From contig NZ_FWXW01000002.1 in assembly GCF_900176335.1 (NCBI RefSeq), positions 359,395-423,394 on the forward strand: a stretch of DNA of 64,000 nt, written 5' to 3'. Each line of letters opens with the position of its first letter. Position 1 is the stretch's first letter. This document shows, piece by piece, positions 57,155 to 64,000 of this stretch. The notes beneath the pieces are model-generated. The model saw only the letters and a program-made list of their open reading frames with translations, was not told the DNA's origin and did no database searches. The DNA comes from Papillibacter cinnamivorans DSM 12816. Its GTDB lineage: Bacteria > Bacillota > Clostridia > Oscillospirales > Oscillospiraceae. Position numbers and translations under genes: made by a program.

Positions 57155-57949
57155 TTATAAATACCGGATGACCTCCCGGTGCCTCGCCGATTTAACAACC
57201 GTAAGCTCCGGGTATTTTCCCCGGATGCGCTGTACCAGGACGGGGATTACCGTGTCCTCCGTGGGATAGTGACCCGCGTCCGCGAGGTTTATGCCGATCG
57301 CCGCGGCTTCCAGAAACACATTGTATTTCACGTCCGCAGTCAGATAGGTGTCGCATCCCCGCGCCGCCGCTTCTTCCAAAAGGTCTCCGCAGGCACCGCC
57401 GCCGACGCCGACCCGGAAAACCGGCCTCCCGGCGTCAAAGCACCGCAGTCCCCCGCAGCCCAGCTCTTTCTTGACCCTCCGGCAGAAGTCCTCCATGGGG
57501 AGAGCCTCCCTCAGCGTTCCGATCCGCCCCAGCCCGTAAACTTCGCCGTCCGGGCCCTTTCCCTCCATGTGAAGGATTTCCGCATTACACAGCCCAAGCC
57601 GCTGCGCCAGAGCGTCGTTAACCCCACCGTTTGAAAGATCCAGATTGGTGTGCATGCAGATGGCGGCGATCTGGCTCCGGATGAGGCGGATCACCCGCCG
57701 CCCCTCGGCGTCCTCGTCGGTAACATGCTTCAGGGGGGTAAAGATCAGGGGATGATGGGCCACGATGAGCTCCGCCCCCATCTTCTCCGCCTCGGAAATC
57801 ACGTCGTCGGTGATATCAAGGGCCGCCAGCACTTTCGTAACGGCTTTGTCCCGCTCCCCGGCCAGCAGCCCCACGTTGTCGAAAGACATCTTCGTCTCCA
57901 TGGGCGCCAGTGTATCCAGAAAATTCAGGATCTCTCTTACCGTCGGCAT
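57155..57949 (-). CDS. Nif3-like dinuclear metal centre protein
   Basis: A 264-residue member of the NIF3/DUF34 family. Metal-site blocks: SFDNVGLLAG near 22, VAHHPLIF near 63, CMHTNLD near 95 and LADAGHYPTEDTVIPVL near 225. The biochemical role is unsettled; it is often next to trmK in Firmicutes, as here. The start at 57949 follows AAGGAGT by a suitable distance. Confidence 0.92.
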   Translation of the reverse strand: MPTVREILNFLDTLAPMETKMSFDNVGLLAGERDKAVTKVLAALDITDDVISEAEKMGAELIVAHHPLIFTPLKHVTDEDAEGRRVIRLIRSQIAAICMHTNLDLSNGGVNDALAQRLGLCNAEILHMEGKGPDGEVYGLGRIGTLREALPMEDFCRRVKKELGCGGLRCFDAGRPVFRVGVGGGACGDLLEEAAARGCDTYLTADVKYNVFLEAAAIGINLADAGHYPTEDTVIPVLVQRIRGKYPELTVVKSARHREVIRYL

Positions 57950-58656
57950 ATGCTCCACTCCTTTTTCAGTTCCGCGAGGCCCTCCAATACCTGTCGGTAT
58001 TGCTCCGCCCTGCCGGCATCCTCCGGCTTGCCAGAACGCGCAAGCCCCAGTAGAGCACGCTCCGTTTTCCGGCTCAGCTCCGCAAGGTACTCTTCGGGAA
58101 GTCCCGGTTCCCCGGCCTCGGGACGGGAAAATCCCGCCGCCAGCCGGGCGGGCGTCATGGGAGGCGTCTTCCCTCCCCCCGCCAGCAGGATCGTTCGTAT
58201 TTTCCCCCGCTCCCGGACAAGCTTTTCCCGGGAAATGGCATACCCCGCGCCGGCAAGCCAGCCCCGCAGATCCGGGAGCTTGGACATGGGCTGCAGGATC
58301 AGCCGCTTGCCCTCCCGGGTCCAGCTTGCCGCCTCCAGAATGGAGGCGATGGTCTCCCCGCCCATCCCCGCGATGATGACGGTGTCAGCCTCCTCCGGCA
58401 GTATCCCGGAAAGCCCGTCGCACAGGCGAAATTCGATCCTGTCTCCCAGGCCGTACCGCTCCGCCGTCTTTACCGCCCTGGAAAGAGGCTCCGGGCGCAG
58501 ATCCGTGGCGATCACCCGCTCTGCCGAACCGCAGAGCATCAGCCAGACCGGCAGAAAGCCGTGGTCCGTCCCGATGTCCGCCGCCCGGGCGCCGGGCGGC
58601 ACCCACTCCGCGACGGCGGAAAGCCGGGCGGAAAGCTCCGGTCTCCGTGTTTCCAT
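57937..58656 (-). CDS. trmK: tRNA (adenine22-N1)-methyltransferase TrmK
   Basis: A 239-residue Rossmann-fold methyltransferase. LSARLSAVAEWVPPGARAADIGT and GTDHGFLPVWL form the cofactor-binding region near 25, and VIIAGMGGETIASIL near 90 is the catalytic block. It overlaps the start of the Nif3-like gene by 13 bases. ATG at 58656 is chosen since AGGGGGGAG lies before it. Confidence 0.92.
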   Translation of the reverse strand: METRRPELSARLSAVAEWVPPGARAADIGTDHGFLPVWLMLCGSAERVIATDLRPEPLSRAVKTAERYGLGDRIEFRLCDGLSGILPEEADTVIIAGMGGETIASILEAASWTREGKRLILQPMSKLPDLRGWLAGAGYAISREKLVRERGKIRTILLAGGGKTPPMTPARLAAGFSRPEAGEPGLPEEYLAELSRKTERALLGLARSGKPEDAGRAEQYRQVLEGLAELKKEWSICRR

Positions 58657-58741
58657 GGCCAGCTCCCCCCTGTCCGCGTCCTGCCGCACTCTGCGGTTTG
58701 CTTCGGATACCGTCTGTGCGGTTGTCCCGCTGTGCGGCGGT

Positions 58742-59266
58742 CTATTTCTCTTCAAAATCCTTGTATAAAAGGCTCGGCTGGATGCCGGTGTTGTTCTGGT
58801 ATTTTCCGCTCCGGTAGGGATCGTAGTCCCCCTGGATGGTGTGATAATAGATCTGGCAGACCTCCACGCCGGGGTAAATGCGGATGGGCTGGATACAGAA
58901 CATCTCCAGCGTCCAGAACCCGGAGAAGCCCACGTCTCCGAACCCCGCGGTCACGTGGATAAAGAGGCCGAGGCGTCCCGTGGAGGATCTCCCTTCCAGC
59001 ATGGGCACAAAGCCGTCTGTCTTGGTGTACTCTCTGGTTCTCCCCAGATACAGCCGGTTGGTCTCCAGCAGAAGGCCCTCCTCCGGTATGACGATCTTCC
59101 GCGTTTCATTGGGCTTCTTCATGTCCAGAATCCGGTTTTCATAGACCAGAAGCTCGTTGTGCAGCGAAAGGTTGTAGCTGTTGGGGTTGACTTTTTGGGG
59201 GTCGAAGGGGTCTATCACGATCTCCCGCCCCATGTGTCTGAGGATTTCTCTTCCGGACAGTATCAT
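58742..59266 (-). CDS. dcd: dCTP deaminase
   Basis: A 174-residue trimeric nucleotide hydrolase that turns dCTP into dUTP on the way to dTTP. The family core EGRSSTGRLGLFIHVTAGFG with GDVGFSGFWTLE follows near residue 100, and the C-terminal GKYQNNTGIQPS lid is present. ATG at 59266 is preferred to an upstream in-frame start, with GGAGAG just before it. Confidence 0.93.
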   Translation of the reverse strand: MILSGREILRHMGREIVIDPFDPQKVNPNSYNLSLHNELLVYENRILDMKKPNETRKIVIPEEGLLLETNRLYLGRTREYTKTDGFVPMLEGRSSTGRLGLFIHVTAGFGDVGFSGFWTLEMFCIQPIRIYPGVEVCQIYYHTIQGDYDPYRSGKYQNNTGIQPSLLYKDFEEK

Positions 59267-59307
59267 ATCTCTCCACTTCCTCGGCAAAAATGGGAAAACG
59301 CTCGGAC

Positions 59308-60426
59308 TCAATCCGTATTTCCGTCGTTTCTTGTCCGTTTCATTTCTTCCAGCAGCCGGTTTACCAGTTCCCGCTCCAGGATTCCCTGCCCCTTCAGGGG
59401 AAACCGCGGGACCACCGAAAGGGCCCGTCCGCAGAGCTCAAGAGCCTTTTCCCGGTCGCCCTCGGCGTAAAAGGCATAGGCCGCCTTCACCCGCAGGCCG
59501 TTGGCGTCCATATCTCTGTCCAGCGTCTTCCGGCATGCTTCCCGAAACCGTTTCGCGCCGTCTGGATCCCCGGCAAGGCAGCGCATATAGCAAAGCTCGT
59601 AATACACCCCCGGAAGCGACGGGGCGGGAAGCTTCTCGATAGACATCTCCATCTCCCGGGCAAACTGCCGGGCGCTCTCCGTGTCGCCTTCGTCCAGGGC
59701 CTTGAGATACCGGAAAAACAGGATTTGGCCCCCCGCCGCTCCAGGCTCCGCGAGCCCTTCTCCCAGTACCAGGTTTTTAGGGCGGACGCCCGAGGCGAGC
59801 TGCGAAGCCGCGCGGTTATATTCCATAATCCGCCGGGCGGAGGATTTATGGAACAGAAAGCTCCAGAGAATCATCCCGTCCGTGGGATTGTTGCCCGAAT
59901 AGAACGGAAAAAGGTTTATGCCTCCCGCCAGAAGTCCCATCAGGAAAAGATCCGTCAGAAACGTGCCCGGGCCTCCGGAAACCCCTGCGGATAAAAAGGG
60001 ATAGACTGCCGCCGCGGTAAGAAAATTGACGAGAATCCCGCCGGAGTAGTACAGTACGCTCACGGCGGCGGATGCGTTTTCCGGCGGCACCATGGCGCAA
60101 AGCCCGCTGTATCCCCGGTTGGGGATCCAGGTAAATTTCATTCTCCCGTTTTCATTGTTCCAGGACAGAGGGCCCACCCGGAAAGAAAACAGCCGCCAGC
60201 CAGTGAGCGTACCCGCCAGCAGGTGCCCCAGCTCGTGAAGCTGAACGGTGAGAAAAATTGCCGCGAAGAGGAGCAAAAATACGGTAAGCAGGCTTTCCCC
60301 TTCCCCCGCCGAATGAAAAAAGCGGTAAACTCCGGTAAATCCCAATGCCGTACCGATGACGGCTCCCACGGCAAGCTGGACGAGAAATCCGGAACGACGC
60401 CGTTTTTTCTTCTCTTTTCTCTTCAA
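59308..60426 (-). CDS. M50-like membrane metalloprotease with a tetratricopeptide-like tail
   Basis: A 372-residue protein with a very basic start (KRKEKKKRRR). Membrane helices include one with the zinc motif HELGH near residue 65, and INLFPFYSGNNPTDG near 168 supplies the second metal motif (NPTDG). The C-terminal third (from about 230) is helical and resembles TPR repeats. The family includes site-2 proteases, but the substrate here is unknown. TTG start behind AAGGGGG. Confidence 0.8.
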   Translation of the reverse strand: MKRKEKKKRRRSGFLVQLAVGAVIGTALGFTGVYRFFHSAGEGESLLTVFLLLFAAIFLTVQLHELGHLLAGTLTGWRLFSFRVGPLSWNNENGRMKFTWIPNRGYSGLCAMVPPENASAAVSVLYYSGGILVNFLTAAAVYPFLSAGVSGGPGTFLTDLFLMGLLAGGINLFPFYSGNNPTDGMILWSFLFHKSSARRIMEYNRAASQLASGVRPKNLVLGEGLAEPGAAGGQILFFRYLKALDEGDTESARQFAREMEMSIEKLPAPSLPGVYYELCYMRCLAGDPDGAKRFREACRKTLDRDMDANGLRVKAAYAFYAEGDREKALELCGRALSVVPRFPLKGQGILERELVNRLLEEMKRTRNDGNTD

Positions 60427-60721
60427 CGGGGACCCCCTTGTCTGTCCCGGAGGAAAGCGGTCCGCCCTGAAGCCCGGTAACGCTTGTCTCCGCCTGTCCC
60501 ACGCCGCCGGGTATTTTCGTATATCTCCCCCGGCTGCCGTGTTTTATACGAATTTTGATTAGATGCGATTCTTTGAGCGGGAATCTTTTATGTCGTCCCA
60601 TGGCGCAAAAAGCCGCCGGTCTGTTCCTAGCTGCCGCCGTAATCGGCAGTATACATTTTACCACGTACGCCACCGGCTGAAAAGTCCGCATTTTGCGGCT
60701 TCCTGTCCGCCCCATGAAAAT

Positions 60722-60750
60722 GCCCCTCAAAAGACCGTCTTTTGAGGGGC
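60722..60750 (-). terminator. terminator of the DUF1858 gene
   Basis: Perfect 13-bp arms (GCCCCTCAAAAGA and complement) just after the stop codon on the minus strand. Confidence 0.75.
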
Positions 60751-60763
60751 TGAATTCTCCGTG

Positions 60764-60970
60764 TTATTTTTTCTCCGCCAGCAGGGAATTGAGCTTCTTC
60801 AAAAGTGCCTCCGTGTCCACTCCGTGAACCATGCAGGCCTCATCCACCGTCTCTCCCCGGGAGGCCGGGCAGCCCAGGCAGTGCATTCCGATGGACAGGA
60901 AGATAGGGGTGGTTTCCGGCGCAAAGTCCAGAATCTCTCCGATAATGGTATCTTTTTTGATTTCCCTCAT
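60764..60970 (-). CDS. DUF1858 small protein with a redox-type Cys pair
   Basis: A 68-residue protein: TIGEILDFAPETTPIFLSIG, then MHCLGCPASRGETVDEAC. The CLGC motif in this setting is typical of small proteins associated with hybrid cluster proteins in anaerobes, where a disulfide function has been suggested. No such partner gene is nearby. Confidence 0.85.
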   Translation of the reverse strand: MREIKKDTIIGEILDFAPETTPIFLSIGMHCLGCPASRGETVDEACMVHGVDTEALLKKLNSLLAEKK

Positions 60971-61349
60971 GTTTTTTTAACCTCCGAAATGGTTTGGTAT
61001 AGATCTTCATGCGCGAAGGTGAATCGCGATAAACGCGAAAGCCGCGGCGCATGAAGTTTTTGCGCATTCGCTCGTTGAAGCGCCCGCGCGCCGGGATTTC
61101 ACGCCGCTGCCCGCTCAGAGCGCGGCACGGCCGTTTCTGCTGAAACTTGCATAGCAAAACAATACGCTTGTCCGGTTTCGTTACAGGAATACCGCTCTTC
61201 TGGCTGACCCCGGCGGTGCCGCAATCGGCCCTGCTGCCGGCGCCGCCGTAAAAGCATGCGCTGCCTTTCTCCGACAAAAGCGGAGAATAGCAGTATTATA
61301 CCCGTATACCCGCAAGGATTCAAGTGAATTCTCGGAAATTCGCAAAGTA

Positions 61350-61375
61350 GAGCGCCCGCCTTTCGGCGGGCGCTC
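61350..61375 (-). terminator. terminator of the zinc-ribbon gene
   Basis: Perfect 11-bp arms (GAGCGCCCGCC and complement) with a four-base loop, 13 bases after the stop. Confidence 0.75.
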
Positions 61376-61387
61376 AGGTCGTCCAAA

Positions 61388-61672
61388 TTAGTTGTTGTTG
61401 TTCTCCCGGATACGAGCGAAGCAGTCGCTGCAGTAAACGGGTCTGTCGGATTTCGGCTCGAAGGGAACCTTCGCTTCTCCTCCGCAGGCGGCGCACACGG
61501 CCGTGAAATACTCTCTCGGCGCTCTGGCGGCGTTCTTGCGGGCGTCCCGGCAAGCTTTGCAGCGCTGAGGCTCGTTCTGGAAGCCACGCTCTGCGTAGAA
61601 TTCCTGCTCACCGGCGGTGAACACAAACGTCTGGCCACATTCCTTGCAAGTTAGTGTTTTGTCTTCGTACAT
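61388..61672 (-). CDS. zinc-ribbon protein
   Basis: A 94-residue protein with four CxxC pairs: CKECG, CKACR, CAACG and CSDC, which would bind two zinc ions. The first half (TLTCKECGQTFVFTAGEQEF) matches a known zinc-ribbon family common in Firmicutes. Function unknown; probably nucleic-acid or protein binding. Confidence 0.85.
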   Translation of the reverse strand: MYEDKTLTCKECGQTFVFTAGEQEFYAERGFQNEPQRCKACRDARKNAARAPREYFTAVCAACGGEAKVPFEPKSDRPVYCSDCFARIRENNNN

Positions 61673-61764
61673 TTTTGAACCCTCTCTTTGACAAAATGAT
61701 TGCCCCCGACTAGTCGCACCGATTCTGGATGAACTAATTATCTTGTTTCAGGGCATATATGCGC

Positions 61765-62388
61765 TCAGCTTTTACTGAAGTCGCCTGGATTAATTTGCTG
61801 TGCCAATTTGCGCCGGATGCGCTGGACAGCGTTGTCCACCGATTTTGGGGACCGATTTACTTCGGCTGCGATTTCAAGATACGAAAGTCCCTTCAGGTAA
61901 TACCCCAAAATCTTTGCTTCAAACTCTGACAATTGGCCTTTTAGACCGTCCAAACGTTCAGCAAATTCTTCCCTTCCGATAATCAGTTCCTCGGGGTTGT
62001 TTTGCCGGAGATTGGATGCTCTATACGTCATGAGGTCGGTATTTTTGTCAAAGAAGGGTGTTTCCAGCGGAATGGAACGATTCAAAGGAGTATGCTTGTC
62101 ACGGGCCGCTGCCTTGATGGCGGAATACAATCTGCTACGTATGCAGATTTCCGCATACGTTCGAAAAGAGGCCTGCTTGGCGGGATCGTATTCCCTGACC
62201 GCCTTGAGTAATCCTACCATGCCCTCCTGGATCAGGTCCTCGCTGTCCCCGCCCGCAAGAAAATAAGGACGCGCACACGCGCGCACCAGACGGTTATAGC
62301 GGGTGACGATCGCCTCTTCTGCCTTTCGGTCGCCGTTGGAGACCATACTGCACAGCTGATCGTCTGTATACTCAGTCCAAGAGTTCAT
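61765..62388 (-). CDS. sigH: RNA polymerase sigma factor SigH
   Basis: Sigma factor for the onset of sporulation and stationary phase, 207 residues. Region 2 has GGDSEDLIQEGMVGLLKAVR near 47 and ASFRTYAEICIRSRLYSAIK near 73. Region 4 is EFEAKILGYYLKGLSYLEIA near 155 with a helix-turn-helix (NRSPKSVDNAVQRIRRKL). The promoter on the minus strand (TTGACA at 62449-62444, TATACT at 62425-62420) is independent of glmM upstream. Confidence 0.92.
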   Translation of the reverse strand: MNSWTEYTDDQLCSMVSNGDRKAEEAIVTRYNRLVRACARPYFLAGGDSEDLIQEGMVGLLKAVREYDPAKQASFRTYAEICIRSRLYSAIKAAARDKHTPLNRSIPLETPFFDKNTDLMTYRASNLRQNNPEELIIGREEFAERLDGLKGQLSEFEAKILGYYLKGLSYLEIAAEVNRSPKSVDNAVQRIRRKLAQQINPGDFSKS

Positions 62389-62467
62389 TAAAGTCCCTCA
62401 AGCCTTATAGTCCTTAAATAGTATAACCGGTTTTTTGCAGTTCTGTCAAGGGTTTATGCAAAATAAT

Positions 62468-63835
62468 TTAACATTTCCCTCCAGCGTCCAGTATTTTTAT
62501 TACTTTTGCTAAATCTTCGGCGCATTTTTTGGCTGTATTCGACTCTCCCGCCTCCACCATAACGCGGATAAGCGCCTCCGTGCCGGAGGGACGCACCAGA
62601 ATCCTTCCATCCCCTCCGAGTGCTTTTTCCTCTTTAAGAATGCGCTCCCTGAGAACGGGCGAATTCATGAGCCTGCTCTTCGCCTCCCTGTCCCCGGAAA
62701 CGGGGACATTCACCAGCACCTGGGGATATTGGGGAACCTGGGATACCAGCTCCGACACCCGTTTTCCCGAAGCGCACAGGACGCTGAGAAACTGCAGCGC
62801 CGCAAGCTGTCCGTCCCCCGTGGTGGCGTGCTCCAAGAAAATGAGATGCCCCGACTGCTCCCCGCCAAGGACGAAGCCGCCTTCCAGCATCCGCTCCAGC
62901 ACGTTCCTGTCCCCCACGTCGGTACACTCCAGACGAATTCCGGCACTTTCCGCGAACTTATGAAATCCCAGGTTGGACATCACCGTAGCCACGATGGTGT
63001 CCCCCGCGAGTCTTCCCCTTTTCTTCATAGCCTGGCCGCAAACGGCCATAATTCTGTCCCCGTCCACCGCCCGGCCTTTCTCGTCCACCACCAGACAGCG
63101 ATCCGCGTCTCCGTCGAAGGCGATTCCCAGGTCGTATCCGCCCTCCTTCACCCTCCGGCTGAGTCCCTCCAGGTGGGTGGAGCCGCAGCCGTCGTTGATG
63201 TTCACGCCGTCGGGTTCGTCGTTGATAAAATCCGCTTCCAGGGGAAAGCGGGAAAAGAGCTCCCGCGCCATCCTGGACGCTGCTCCGTTGGCGCAGTCCA
63301 CCGCGAGGTGCAGCCCCGCCGGCTCTTCTTCTAAGGTAGACGCAAGATGTCCGATGTAGGTGCGGATCTCCTTTTCTCCTCCGTCCCGTACCCGGCCCAA
63401 CTCGCCCCGGGTCTTTACCGGCAGCGGTTTCCCCGACAGAATGAGCTCCTCGATCTTTTCCTCCAACCGGTCGGAGAGCTTGAAGCCCTGTCCGTTGAAG
63501 ATCTTGATCCCGTTATGCTCAAAGGGATTGTGGGATGCCGAGATGACCACTCCCGCGTCGCCCTTCAGATGTACCGTAAGGTAGGCTACTGCCGGCGTGG
63601 GCATGACTCCCAGACGCAGAACATCTGCCCCGCAGGAGCAGAGCCCCGCAGTCAGAGCGTTTTCCAGCATGTCGGAGGAGATCCGCGTGTCCTTGCCGAT
63701 GAGAAAAAGCGCCCGGCCGTGTTTTTCCTCCCCCAGCACGATGGCCGCCGCCTGCCCAGCCCGGAAAGCAAGAGCCGCGTCCAGCCCTTCGTTGACCACG
63801 CCCCGGATTCCGTCCGTCCCGAATAATTTACCCAT
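62468..63835 (-). CDS. glmM: phosphoglucosamine mutase
   Basis: Turns glucosamine-6-phosphate into the 1-phosphate for peptidoglycan; 455 residues. FGTDGIRGVVN at the start, the phosphoserine in VISASHNPFEHNGIKIF near 100, the metal-binding DGDADRC near 245 and the sugar-binding GEQSGH near 330, and RPSGTEALIRVMVE near 420 are diagnostic. ATG at 63835 sits behind GGGAGG; an in-frame ATG at 63847 overlaps that site. Confidence 0.96.
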   Translation of the reverse strand: MGKLFGTDGIRGVVNEGLDAALAFRAGQAAAIVLGEEKHGRALFLIGKDTRISSDMLENALTAGLCSCGADVLRLGVMPTPAVAYLTVHLKGDAGVVISASHNPFEHNGIKIFNGQGFKLSDRLEEKIEELILSGKPLPVKTRGELGRVRDGGEKEIRTYIGHLASTLEEEPAGLHLAVDCANGAASRMARELFSRFPLEADFINDEPDGVNINDGCGSTHLEGLSRRVKEGGYDLGIAFDGDADRCLVVDEKGRAVDGDRIMAVCGQAMKKRGRLAGDTIVATVMSNLGFHKFAESAGIRLECTDVGDRNVLERMLEGGFVLGGEQSGHLIFLEHATTGDGQLAALQFLSVLCASGKRVSELVSQVPQYPQVLVNVPVSGDREAKSRLMNSPVLRERILKEEKALGGDGRILVRPSGTEALIRVMVEAGESNTAKKCAEDLAKVIKILDAGGKC

Positions 63836-63987
63836 AAAACCTCCCATGCGCTCTGCGCGTATTAACTGATTAAATGGTCTCTCCGCATGGGAGGTTTTTG
63901 TCCGTCATTTTCGGTTGCCGCGAAGCGGCGAGAAAATGGGACTAATATCTTATGTGGTTCGTGTGAATATCACACGAACCTCCCATG
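63836..63987 (-). promoter_or_regulatory. glmM leader with alternative pairing over the ribosome binding site
   Basis: On the transcript strand three related segments occur. Segment A (63977-63987) reads CATGGGAGGTT. Segment B (63884-63898) reads AAAACCTCCCATGCG. Segment C (63836-63850) reads CGCATGGGAGGTTTT and contains the glmM ribosome binding site. B can pair perfectly with C (15 bp) or with A (11 bp). Between A and B are two further stems, including a 25-bp dyad at 63957-63981 (arms GGTTCGTGTGA). This layout suggests control of translation start. Confidence 0.6.
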
Positions 63988-64000
63988 TGCCATATGCGTA

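Overview
The window comes from the chromosome of an endospore-forming, fairly GC-rich member of the Clostridia, probably of the Oscillospiraceae (Oscillibacter or Flavonifractor type). The evidence is spore genes (spoIVA, cotJ, alpha/beta SASPs, yunB, cwlD, sigH), strong AAGGAGG ribosome binding sites, SLH-domain surface proteins and class A RNase P RNA. The species assignment is inference.

The most interesting content is two sporulation genes that are cut in two, each with a different large serine recombinase abutting its 3' part. The best case is cotJC. Its first 65 codons lie at 32915-33110 and the remaining 133 codons at 38877-39278. The 5.77 kb between them carries a PhzF-like protein, two SASPs, a holin-like/Gly-Pro-rich/M15 peptidase cassette, an HD-domain protein and a serine recombinase. 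Both junctions share CGGAAGAAT. Joining them restores CotJC in frame, and closing the excised circle creates a perfect 16-bp inverted repeat around AAGAAT, as expected of a serine-integrase attP site. The second case is a 3' fragment of spoIVA (8268-8543) right behind another serine recombinase (6643-8271). Its 5' part is not in the window and probably lies to the left, in which case the glycine cleavage operon could be cargo of that element. The layout resembles the sigK skin element, which is excised in the mother cell during sporulation.

Layout: 1-6306 glycine cleavage operon gcvT(partial)-gcvH-gcvPA-gcvPB-lplA-lpd. 6452-8543 small protein, serine recombinase and spoIVA 3' part. 8750-10911 HD protein, an intergenic island with inverted hairpin repeats, and a Crp/Fnr regulator. 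11159-13999 leuCDB. 14135-20981 nitroreductase, coaX, aminotransferase, purB, secDF. 21115-23533 PPi-type phosphofructokinase and class II aldolase. 23696-26152 CadC-type repressor and CadA-type ATPase. 26365-32221 amidase-domain protein, tyrosine recombinase, a conserved Clostridia protein, radA, cwlD. 32455-39278 the cotJ operon with its inserted element. 39355-49703 (mostly minus) membrane protein, DUF1287 protein, ligA, yunB, a PLP lyase, three M42 aminopeptidases and murD. 49961-50306 rnpB. 50440-54473 scrambled S-layer gene pieces and an SLH lipoprotein-like protein. 54760-57040 a group of tiny basic proteins, plus yebC on the other strand. 57155-63835 (minus) the Nif3-like protein, trmK, dcd, an M50-like protease, a DUF1858 protein, a zinc-ribbon protein, sigH and glmM. 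The glmM leader could form a switch over the ribosome binding site.

All functional names come from reading the translated proteins by eye; no database search was run.
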